A stretch of DNA of 64,000 bases from Utricularia gibba (taxonomy: Eukaryota > Streptophyta > Magnoliopsida > Lamiales > Lentibulariaceae): contig NEEC01000010.1 in NCBI GenBank assembly GCA_002189035.1, forward strand, positions 558,001-622,000, written 5' to 3'. The notes under the pieces were generated by a model that was given only the letters and a program-made list of their open reading frames with translations, had not been told where the DNA came from and made no database searches. The position numbers and the translations under genes were made by a program. Positions 46,153 to 55,980 of this stretch are shown piece by piece. How positions within the stretch are numbered: position 1 is the first letter of the stretch; the number at the start of each line of letters is the position of its first letter.

Positions 46153-46176
46153 TAGAGGTGGGTTTAGTTTCGAACC
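46153..46176. repeat. Left terminal inverted repeat of the hAT element
   Basis: TAGAGGTGGGTTTAGTTTCG and the next bases. The first 12 bases match the complement of the right end exactly. Confidence 0.92.
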
Positions 46177-46900
46177 GTATGGTTTCGGTTCGCTGTGGTC
46201 AACGGTTCCGGTTTCGGTTAAGAACCATATCCCAAAATCTTGAATCGAACCAGAACCGGAACCGAGATTCGCAAACCGAACTGTAACCGAAACCGATCGG
46301 TTACTGTTTGTAGTTGTTTTCCAAGCACCCATATGAATCATTGTGTATGTATGGCAGTGAAATTTTTAATAATTATCAATTTTATCATATTTGGATATTA
46401 TCAAACAATATATTTAACAATATTAATTTTTATATTTAACTAGATATACTATTTAATATACTATATTAATTTATAAAAGACTTTAATTTAAATTACTTGA
46501 TAAAATATCCTAATAAAGTATAATTAAAATCAATATAATTTGTGACTTAAATAAATGAAATAATTGATTAAATTATTAGCATTTGAATATGCATTTGATA
46601 AAATTAAATTTTTTGAAACAAATACAATAAGATTACAAATCATATAAAATGAATAGAGTTATTATTTATATATTTATTTTTTAAAATAAAGATGTTCATA
46701 TAATTGTTTTATATAATCTCTTATAAGTATTGTGTATTTTTCAAATTAAACTAATAATATCATCTATTTCATAAAGTTTTTCCAAACTTCATATATTTTG
46801 AAAACAAAAAATAAGAATGATTAAATAGATTATATTTTCAAAATTAATATCACATATTTCACATCTCTTTTACGGAACAGTTTCTAGACACCTTTAATAA

Positions 46901-47118
46901 TCGTTAAGGGTGTCTAGACTTCAGAGAAGATCCCAGACACTCTTAATAATGGATCAGAGTGCCTGGACAACCACTAACCACAATTCTAATTCTAAAGTAC
47001 ACGATACCTTCATTAAGGGTGTCTAGACTCCAGAGAAGATCCCAGACACCCTAAATAATGGATCAGTGTGCCTGGATGAACTTTAACGACAACTCTAATT
47101 CTAAAGTACACACTGTCG
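46901..47118. repeat. Tandem duplication of a 109-bp unit inside the hAT element
   Basis: Two copies start at about 46904 and 47013. Each contains 'ttaagggtgtctagact', 'cagagaagatcccagacac', 'taatggatca' and 'taattctaaagtacac'. Copies differ at a small number of positions. No open frame is present. Confidence 0.85.
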
Positions 47119-47568
47119 AGGTATTAGAGGCACCCTTAGAAATCATTATACGTGCCTCCAAAATTAATTTAACGAATTTAATACTAACAACAATATAATT
47201 GTCTTTTAGAAAAAAGAGTCAACAACAAAAGTATTCCAATTATAACATAAGTGTTCAAAAGAATTAATATTAGAGGCTCCCTCTAGCAATCTTGTAAGCA
47301 TGCATAATACTCCCATAAGGCTATCCTATTCAGTTCTCGTTAACATACTTTGGAACATCATGAGCATACCGTAACCCTTCAAGGAAAGTCCGTATCTCAC
47401 CATCAACATTTAGTGATGCATCATCCCTATTAGTATGCGAATAAAGACTTGGAAAAACGGCATTATTTTCCTAAAAAATTAAGGGTTAGTTTTGATGTAT
47501 AACCAAGTGTATGCTAGAGTAGAATAGCAAAAATAACTTATCGGATTTTTCATTGACTTGTGAGGCGA

Positions 47569-48682
47569 TGATAAACGAAAAATTATGCAATGTCGTTAAA
47601 TGCAAATTTTCCTATCAAGTAAATTTATAACCTAACCCACATTCAAGCATAAAACAATTATGAGCATAGTGATTAGGGTCGAACATGAAGAGCAGGTACT
47701 TGTCAAGTGATTAGCCAAAGCATGAAATCAGTGTCAAGTGGTAAAATTGGTCTTAACTAGGACTAAGTCAGGACTACAACCAAATATAGTAAAGAAAAGT
47801 AACAAGTTTGGATTCGGTAGTTTCTGGAATGGAATGGGTGATGCCTTGGGACTCCTAGGGGATGTATGCATATCACTAAACAAGCTCACATAAATAAAAA
47901 ATCATTCAACTAACTCACAAGATCTAGGTCTACCCGAATTCTTGTTTTTCCCCCTAATCTTTGGTCTACCTCTAATTAGGGTTGTTAGTTGGGTTTCACT
48001 ACCTCCCCCTCCTGGATCTATTCTGGTTTGTTAAGGAAGTAGTGTGACTTATGATTTATTAGGTCTAAGGATAGATTAGCATATTTCTCCCCTTCTCACC
48101 CCAAGGCATCCCCTCTAAGTGCTTATCTAATCATGGTAATGGAAAGTAAAACATCTTCATAGTAGATACTAAGCAACATCTTGGCTACAAATGCTTAACA
48201 ACAACGAGCAATATGAAGCAAAAGTAGGACAAACACTTCATTCACACAGGAAATCCAAATCTAGTCTTCACTAGGAATAGTAAACATGAAGAACGAAAAT
48301 AATTTCTCAAGAGAAGCTGTGTTCTTCTGGTTCGTCGTCCCCTCCTCCTTCTTCCTCCAGAAAAATCTCTAGAAATTTGTCTTGAGTCTCCAAAGGGAGA
48401 TCTACTTTTCTCTCCACCTTTCCTCCCTTTTTGTCCAAAATCTTCCTTTTTCACCTCCTTGGACTTTGTGTGTACTCTTCTTCAGACTTCTATCACCTTT
48501 CCTGCCACCATACTGTTCATACTCGGCTCCTTGGGATTTGTGTTGCGACCCATGCTACATTGTTCGAAAGGAACTGTTAGAAGGTTGGGACTAAATCGTA
48601 GAAACAGTCAATTAAGCTTAATTTTTGTAGCATAAAATGAGTAAATTCCATGCATTGAGCCACTCAAAAATATGTGTTATCA
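47569..48682 (-). mobile_element. Solo LTR, family II, inside the hAT element
   Basis: A 1,114-bp unit. The plus strand runs from TGATAAACGAAAAATTATGC to ATATGTGTTATCA. An exact target duplication GGCGA is present at 47564-47568 and 48683-48687. Confidence 0.95.
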
Positions 48683-49092
48683 GGCGAATCATCAATCAAT
48701 AAAGTATTGTGATAGTCATATCTTGTGTTCAATCCATTGTTGACAGCCCATACACGACTCAATCCATAGTCATCGTTTGATCCCACACAAAAATGAGTTT
48801 ATCAAATAACGAAGGTGGAAAGACTCATTTAGTGATTGTTTGTAGCTGCTCTCTACAAAATAAATCAATTGCAAGAATTGGCACAATTCTAAATACCAAC
48901 AAAAAAAAAGATGCAACACACATACCTGCCACGGGATGATCATAAGGCTACATCAAAATTATCCAAACACCACCTAATAAAGTCATGGGCATACAGACAT
49001 AGAAAGAATGCATAAATTACAGCAAAAATTACCTATAATATCTCAAAATCTTGAATGCATATAACACAAAAAAATAAGTGCTGTCTTAGTAC

Positions 49093-49465
49093 CTGATCGG
49101 CTATATATAATTTTATCCGGGGGAATTCGTGACCTTGATGGTCCAGCCCTATACACGATGTCTGCGAGCACACCATTGACATCCAAGATTATCAACTTTT
49201 GTTGAGGCTCAAAGGCACTCAAAAAGGGTCCGGTATATGTCCAACGGCTCTCATAATAATCCAACTTGTAGCGAAGCTCTTCATTCTCCTTTGCTATAAA
49301 TTCAAGTCTCTCATCCACATTATTCAGTCCATGTGTAAGCTCGTCCCCTTCAACATCATTACCCTCTTGTGTCCTCTCATTCCTAAACAAGTCTTTATTC
49401 TTTTGGGAGACTCTATGATTCTTCAACACACCACACCAATAACGTTTTGTCCCCAGTGCATCCAC
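49093..49465 (-). pseudogene. FCP1/NIF-like phosphatase gene fragment inside the hAT element
   Basis: The minus-strand frame has a coiled-coil-like stretch (FIAKENEELRYKLDYYES) followed by QKLIILDVNGVLADIVY. The latter resembles the first motif of plant FCP1-homology (NLI-interacting factor, HAD-type) proteins, where the pattern is K-L-LDxNGxLADIV. The frame ends at a good splice donor (CAG/GTACTAAG at 49093/49092), with no downstream exon recognised. The rest of the phosphatase domain is absent. A sister fragment with the same two parts lies at 62039. It looks like a piece of a host gene carried by the transposon. FCP1-type proteins dephosphorylate RNA polymerase II tails or other targets, but activity is not expected here. 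Confidence 0.6.
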
Positions 49466-50739
49466 AAATGATAATAAAATGTCAATAAACTCTTTTACAT
49501 ACTTGAGAAGAAGAGTATAAGATCTTGTACATCCCTATTGTGCAAGGTATTAAATCCTACAATAAAAATATATTTATTAATAATAGATTCAACAAAAATA
49601 TTTAATAAAAATATTCAATATGAGTAATTTCAATAAGTTTAAACTCGATAGCAATAAATTCAAGAATAAAAATATTCAATAATACTAAACTCAATAAATA
49701 TATACTTAATAAGAAAAGATTAAAAAATATTCAATAATAATAAATTGAATAAAAATAGATAAAAAAAGTATTCAATAAGAATAGATTGAATAAAAATAAA
49801 TTCAAAAAAATATATCTTTCAAAAATATTGAATAAGAACAGATTAAAAAAAATTCAACAAACAAATTTAATTAGATTAGATTGAATAAAAGTAGATTTCG
49901 AAAAATATTCAATAAAACCTAGATTTAATATGATTAACTTCGCTAAAAATATTCAATAAAACTATTCAATAACAATTGATTTAATAAGAGTAGATTAAAA
50001 AAAACACTCAATCATAATACATTCAATACAAAAATTCAATAAAAATATGGAATATTTTGATTCATATTTCTTCTAGCAATAAAATAAAAGATTTACCTTT
50101 CGCCTTACCTACTTCACTCGAATTAGGATACATTTGAGGAAATTTGGTTTTCATTGAAGGACGTATCCAAACAAAACTTGTCCACCATTCCTCAAATCTT
50201 CTTCTCACATCGTTCACTAGCACCAACCCTTTTTTCCCCTTTAGGGTGAAGTGGTTCTTGTTTAGAGTCCTAGAGCATACACTCACATCAAAAAAATAAC
50301 GAAGTTCCACTTCAAGAGATAACTACTCACAAATACTCACAAATGTCAACACATATGAGATAAATCTTGGAATCAAATGAGATTAAGGAATCTCTAAACA
50401 TTCTAATATTTCCTCTAAAAAAGGCAATAATGGTAAATGCAAATCGCAACGAAAATGCTCCATGTTTAAAACAAATCCCATTGGACCCACACGGTTTGGA
50501 ATTTCACTCTCAATCAACTCATCCGGTTCTTTGTCCCAAATCTCATATTCATTCGATATCAAGAATCTAGTTCTCAATTTTTCAGAAGTGTGCATTTAAA
50601 ACACCTATAGGTATTGTATAAAAAATCAAACTACAATAATTGGACAAGGTATTTCAATTTGGAACATAGATCAGTAACCCATGGTTGAAAATAAATCACT
50701 TACCTTGTGTGGGTTTTTAGGAAGAGTGGATGAGACCAT

Positions 50740-50905
50740 TTCCAAGCACCCACATTTACTCATATGGGTGTCTGGGTAGGGGTGTTTGAGACAGTTTTCC
50801 AGACATTCACTTCCATCGTGTGGGCGCCTCGGAAGGATGTCTGCAAGTATACAACCATATTCCAGGCACCCACATTTGCTCATATGAATGTTTGGTAAGG
50901 ATATA
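50740..50905. repeat. Three imperfect tandem copies of a roughly 60-bp unit
   Basis: Units begin near 50741, 50798 and 50861 with 'tccaagcacccacatttact', 'tccagacattcacttccatc' and 'tccaggcacccacatttgct'. Each is followed by 'cat(a/c)(t/g)tg' and a GGTGTCTGGGTAGG-like tail. They lie inside the hAT element. Confidence 0.6.
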
Positions 50906-51013
50906 TCCAAAGGTTTCGGTAAGTGCCCAGATCATATAATTTTAGTGAAAGACATGAATACAACATTTTATTACAAAGTAATAATACTTCATGGAGCACA
51001 CAATGTTTCCAAA

Positions 51014-52402
51014 TTAGGAGTCTTCAACTTCATCTTCACTTGAACTGGAGGATAATGTTTGATTTATTTTCAATGCATCCAGCCAATCCTTTAGACAAAT
51101 GCATGCCTTCAGGGTCTCTATGTTCAACTTGGACCGCTTGTGATTAAGAACTCTTCTCCCTGCTGAAAGCGCACTTTCGGATGCCACTGTAGATGCTGAA
51201 GGTGTTAGAAGATCTTTGTCCATTCTATCCAAAATAGGGTAAGTAGTAGAATTTGTCTTCCATCAACCCAATATATCAAAGTTGTCATCATCAACACCCT
51301 CAACAATAAGAATATTATTGTAAAGTGTAATTTGATCAACAGAATTTAATGAATATGATGAAGAGGATGACACAAATGAGCTATATTGTTATTTTCTACG
51401 AATAATGTCCATTGGATTGCGACTGCCAAACATTGAATGATTACATGTTTTAGGAATAGGAAAACTAAGATCACTATATTTAGAAGCATACAGGGAATAC
51501 ATGACATGTAGAACATTGTTAGCATCAACATCTATTTCATCACAATTTTTAATGGAAAAAACAATATCATCTACACTAAATGACTCTGAAATGCATTCAA
51601 GTAATGTTTTCACCCCTCTAGACTTAACGCGGGGATCTAAAATAAGTGCAATAAGAAACATATTTCAAAAACTTTGATGATCATAAAAAGAAAACGAAAT
51701 TTTACAAATACATGAAAGCACAAGTTGAGAAGTGGATAATAAATACCACTCAAAATCTTAGTACAAGAATAAAATGTTTCTAATAAATTTACTAAATCTC
51801 TTATTTTTTTCAAAAATATAATGAGCTAAGAAATTGAAACCCGTAAAAGATTCAAAAAATTCAATAAGAACATTTTTCATAAGGAATCAAAAATTGTAAC
51901 ATGTCATATGAAGAATTCCATTTAATTGGACAATCACTTTTAAATTTTCGATAAAAAATATTCCTTTCTTGACAAACTCTTTTAAAATTATCTCTTTTAT
52001 TAGGTGTAGTTCTAATCATACTAACTAAATCACGAATAGGAGTTAAAAAAACTTCACACTTTTTCAAACCATTTAAAACACACAAATTTAAGATATGACA
52101 CCTTGTGTGGAAGAAAATTGTATTTAACATAGGATTTATGCTACTTTTCAAAATGTCGATAGCATTTTTATTTGCAGATGCATTATCCAAAGAAATAGAA
52201 AAAATCCTATCAGATATTCCAGAAAATGCTGTGAACTTTTCAATGATTTTAGCGATAGAAAAACCATTATGTGGTGATGGTTATTCTTGAAAAGCTAAAA
52301 TTCGTTTTTATATACATCACGAATTATCTACCCAAGAACATGTAATAACAATATAACTCTCATTGTTACAACATTTCCAACCATCACAAGTCAAACAAAA
52401 AT
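51014..52402 (-). pseudogene. hAT transposase remnant
   Basis: Read on the minus strand, 52190-51861 carries MDNASANKNAIDILKSSI, then FHTRCHILNLCVLNGLKK and KWNSSYDML, the hAT core with its characteristic C-H-LNL segment. 51661-51389 matches the following region (LILDPRVKSRGV, where a D-R-K motif is typical). 51232-51014 is the C-terminal dimerisation block (TPSASTVASESALSAGRRVL, then LKACICLKDWLDA). Stops and gaps separate the blocks. The N-terminal BED finger is missing, because the frame runs into a truncated LTR at 52411. The transposase belongs to the hAT element at 46153-54377. Confidence 0.9.
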
Positions 52403-52410
52403 TACATTTT

Positions 52411-53388
52411 TGATAAACGAAAAATTACGCAATGTCGTTAAATTGCAACATTTCCAATCTTCAAGCATAAAATAATTATGAGCATAGTGATTAGGGTCGA
52501 ACACGAAGAGCAGGTGCTTGCTATATGAGTGTGAATGCATGTAATCAGTGTCACGTTGGTAAAATTGGTCTTAGCTAGGAATAAAACAGATCTATGATGG
52601 AATGCAGTAAGGAAAAGATAACAAGTTTGGATTCGATAGTTTCTGGAATGGAATGAGTGATGCCTTGGGACTCCTCGGGGATGTATGCCTATCACTAAAC
52701 AGACTTACATAAATCAAAAATCATACAACTAACTTACAAGATCTATGTCTACCCGGATTCTTGTTTTTCTCCCTAATCTTTGGTCTACCTCTAATTAGAG
52801 TTGTTAGTTGGGTTTCACTACCTCCCCCTCCTGCATCTATCCTGGTTTGCTAAGGAAGTAGTATAACTTATGATTTATTAGGTCTAAGGATGGATTAGCA
52901 TATTTCTCCCTTTTCACCCCAAGGCACCCCCTAAGTGCTTAGCTACTCATGGTAATGAAAAGTAAAACATCTTCATAGCAGATACTAAGCAACATCTTGG
53001 CTACAAATGCTAAACAACAACGAGCAATATGAAGCAAAAGTAGGACAAACACTTCGTTCACACAGGAAATCCAAATCTAGTCTTAGCTAGGAACAGTAAA
53101 CATGAAGAACGAAAATAATTTCTCAAGAGAAGTTGTGTTCTTCTGGTTCGTCGTCCCTTCTTCTTCCTCCAAAAAAATCTACAGAAACTTGTCTTGAGTC
53201 TCTAAAGGGAGATCTGCCTTCTCTCTCATCTTTCCTCCCATTTTGTCCAAAATCTCCTTTTTCCTCCTTGGATTTTGTGTGTACCACTTTTCAGACATTT
53301 GGACTCATCTTCTGCCACTACACTGTTATTCGGTTCCTTGGAATTCGTATTGCGACCTGCACTGCACAATTGCTCGAGTACCTTCAAC
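52411..53388 (-). mobile_element. Family II LTR, truncated, inside the hAT element
   Basis: The plus strand begins TGATAAACGAAAAATTACGC and follows the copy at 47569 until about 53385. It then diverges before the hairpin and the TGTTATCA end, so the 5' end of the LTR is missing. No target duplication was found. Confidence 0.75.
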
Positions 53389-54259
53389 CATGAATTGTAT
53401 GTAGAAGTTGAAATAGAATTATTTTTGATAATGAGTGATGAGAAAATAAAAGAAAGTAGTGGAAAACTATAAGATAATCATATCATATATATAAATAAAT
53501 TTTGTTATTAAATTAATAACAACGGTTACTGTCAAAACCATGTGCAACTCTATAATGTGCACAATCACAAACGCATGTACTAGCCGTTGAGATTAATATA
53601 TACATAAAAAATAAGTATTTTAAATATATACTTATATTTAAATATGCATTGAATTACCAATATGGATAAATTAGTAACCTTGACCGCAAATAGTTATTGA
53701 AAAAAATATATAGATAATGAAATGTTAAAATATGTATTTGATTGAATTATCGAAATTATTCAATAAATTTGAGTAATTTAGTAATTTTAAATTGAGGTTA
53801 TACATTTTATATTTATTAATCTCACTCTAATTTTATAATTTATAGGATTAACTCAATAATTATTCATAATCATTTATAAATAATTCATATACATTTATTG
53901 AATATTTAGCATTGTTACATTTCATTGGATTTATTATGTAATATACTATGTTAAATTCTAAAATACCTTAATTTAGAGTATTTGGTAAAATACCTTAATA
54001 AACTATAATTAATATCAACATAATTAGTGACTTAAATAAATGAAATAAATTCTTAAAATGATAAAATTATCAGTAATTAAAAATTTCTACAATAAAATTA
54101 AATTTTTGGAAATAGATAGAACAACATTACAAATTATATAAAATCAATAAAATTATTTTTTATATTTCTTTTACATTTTAATAGTAACCTTTTATCTAAT
54201 CGTTTGTAAATACTATGCATTTTTTAAATTAAAATCAAAATATCATCTATTTTCAGATA
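53389..54259. other. AT-rich non-coding part of the hAT element
   Basis: No domain is recognised. 53930-54250 resembles the AT-rich stretch at 46440-46800 near the other end in inverted or direct form over short blocks ('tataaaat', 'aattaaat'). I could not prove a long inverted repeat. Confidence 0.35.
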
Positions 54260-54354
54260 ACCGGAACCATGGGACATCCATCTCCTGGAACCGAACCGGA
54301 ACCAGAACCGATGGTTTCGGTTTAAACCGCGGTTCCAGTTCAAACCGCGGTTCC

Positions 54355-54377
54355 GGTTCAAACCGAACCCACCTCTA
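54355..54377. repeat. Right terminal inverted repeat of the hAT element
   Basis: It ends CGAACCCACCTCTA, the complement of the left end, preceded by repeated GGTTC/AACCGCGG words. Confidence 0.92.
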
Positions 54378-55515
54378 ATGGTGGCCTAGGATGAAAAGAG
54401 ATATTGCAAAGTTTGTAGCTAAATGTGACACATGCCCAAGGATCAAACGGAACACCATTGTTGTTGAACTATCAGAAAGAACAATGGAAGTTTAACAATA
54501 TTACGATGGATTTAATAGTGGAATTACCAAGAAGTATCAGAAAGAACAATGCTATTTGATGATTGTGGACAAATTGACCAAAGTTGCACATTTTCTTGCG
54601 GTAAGGGAACATGAAAGGATGGAAAAACTTGTTGAACAATATATAAAGGATGTGCTTGCATGGTCTGCCTTTAGCAATTGTTTCAGATAGAGACACACAC
54701 TTTGTATCAAGGTTTAGGCAAAGTTTGCAACAAGCAATGGGAACAAAGTTGAATTTTAGTACATCTTAACATCGTCAGAGTGATGGCCAAATCGAAAGAA
54801 TGAATCAAATGCTAGAAGACATGTTGAGAGTTTGTGTTTTAGAGTTTGGTGGATCATGTGACAAATACCTAGCCTTAATGGAATTTTCTCACAACAATAG
54901 CCACCACAGTAGCATAAACATGGCACTCTATGAGGCATTCTATGGAAGGAAATGTATGAACCCTATGTACTGGAGTGAAATATGAACCCTATGTACTGGA
55001 GTGAAATAGGTGAAAGACACATTGTAAGACCTGAAATAATCAAAATTACTAAAGATGTTGTGGATGTAGTTCAAAAAAACTTAAGGATAGCTCAAAATAG
55101 GATGAAAGAATGGGCTGATATGCAAAGAAGACCATTAGAGTTTCTGGTTGGAGACTTTGTATATCTCAAGGTTACTTCAATGAAAGGAGTATCCCGGATC
55201 AAAAGAATAAACTTGCTCCGAGGTATATTGGTCCATACCAAATTGAGAAAAGAATTGGATCAGTGACATATATGCTAAGATTACTTGAAGAGTATGCAAG
55301 AATGCACAACGTTTTTCATGTTTCTCAGCTAAAAAAATGTTTGGATACTAACCAATGTAAGGTGATTCCTGAATCTATTTTTGTTGATGATCAACTATCC
55401 TACAAAGAAACACCAATCAAGATACTTGATAGACAAGAAAGGACTAAGATAATTCATATGGTGAAGGTTCAAAGGTCTAATCACAGTATAGAAGAGGCTC
55501 CTGGGAGTTGAATGT
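54378..55515 (+). pseudogene. Integrase, second part (core, C-terminal and chromodomain-like end)
   Basis: It continues from 44826 with WPRMKRDIAKFVAKCDTCPR. The core motifs are ITMDLIVELP near 54502, IVSDRDTHF near 54680 and SDGQIERMNQM near 54780, so the D, D and E positions of the DDE triad are present. The frame then runs MEFSHNNSHHSSINMALYEA, and after a 26-bp duplication SEIGERHIVRPEIIK, FLVGDFVYLKVTSMKGV, MHNVFHVSQLKKCL and TPIKILDRQERTK. Frameshifts (for example near 54440, 54660 and 54980) and a stop at 54766 break it. Integrase would insert the cDNA, and the C-terminal tail of chromoviruses directs the choice of chromatin. Confidence 0.92.
54955..55006 (+). repeat. 26-bp tandem duplication in the integrase
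   Basis: Two exact copies of a 26-bp unit beginning TATGAACCCTATGTACTGGA lie at 54955-54980 and 54981-55006. Since 26 is not a multiple of three, the second copy shifts the frame. Confidence 0.97.
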
Positions 55516-55580
55516 GAGATACTTGTGGAGTTTCCGGAGTTGGTATATATGACCTTAATCGAGTTTCAGGACGAAACTCT

Positions 55581-55597
55581 AAATAAGGTGAGGTGAA
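55581..55597 (+). promoter_or_regulatory. Polypurine tract of the chromovirus-like element
   Basis: AAATAAGGTGAGGTGAA lies directly before the 3' LTR, where the plus-strand primer is expected. It is purine-rich but broken by three Ts. Confidence 0.55.
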
Positions 55598-55689
55598 TGT
55601 GATGGTTCAATTTTTAAGTACTTTTCTCTTTAGTTTTAACTTGTTCTACCTCATACTAGCCTACCCAATCAAACGTATCTAAGTGACCA

Positions 55690-55810
55690 TCATTGCATAC
55701 GTGTCATGTGTCATCTCGTATGTGTGCCATGCTTCCTCTTGCATGTGTGCCACTGCCCTATTGCATGTGTGCCATTTGTATGTCATGCATGTGTACCACA
55801 TGTTGCACGT
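55690..55810 (+). repeat. Short degenerate repeats of a TGTGTGCCA-type word
   Basis: Words such as 'cgtatgtgtgccatg', 'gcatgtgtgccactg', 'gcatgtgtgccattt' and 'gcatgtgtaccaca' follow each other at about 20-28 base spacing. They lie within the part of the 3' LTR that is absent from the 5' LTR. A TA run follows at about 55838-55855. Confidence 0.75.
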
Positions 55811-55980
55811 AAAATAAGGATGAGATGGAGACAGGAATATATATATATATATATAATGGAATGTAAGGTTCTTTCACTCATATTTGAGTTTTCCAAAGGC
55901 AAGGAGGAAAGTTGAAAGAAAAAGTTATAGTACCTAAGGTGAATAAGATTTAAAATTGGTTTGGAGTCTAAGGTGTTAAC

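Larger units (their letters stand above)
46153..54377 (-). mobile_element. hAT DNA transposon, 8.2 kb with nested LTRs
   Basis: It starts TAGAGGTGGGTTTAG and ends AACCCACCTCTA, a 12-bp perfect terminal inverted repeat extended imperfectly by GTTT-GAACC. Flanks are ATGGTGAC (46145-46152) and ATGGTGGC (54378-54385), an 8-bp target duplication with one mismatch, as expected of hAT elements. Both ends are rich in AACCG/CGGTT words (46200-46310 and 54260-54365), which are typical subterminal binding sites. A minus-strand hAT transposase remnant lies at 51014-52402. Removing the element joins the family IV LTR end and the integrase exactly. Net of two LTR insertions it is about 6.1 kb. Confidence 0.93.

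Noticed and set aside
46901-47118. CRISPR-like array
   Set aside because: There are only two long adjacent copies with no unique spacers, and this is a plant genome. It is a plain tandem duplication.
52411-53388. Complete solo LTR of family II
   Set aside because: The right end is missing the TGTTATCA terminus and no duplication of the left flank (ATTTT) follows, so it is listed only as truncated.
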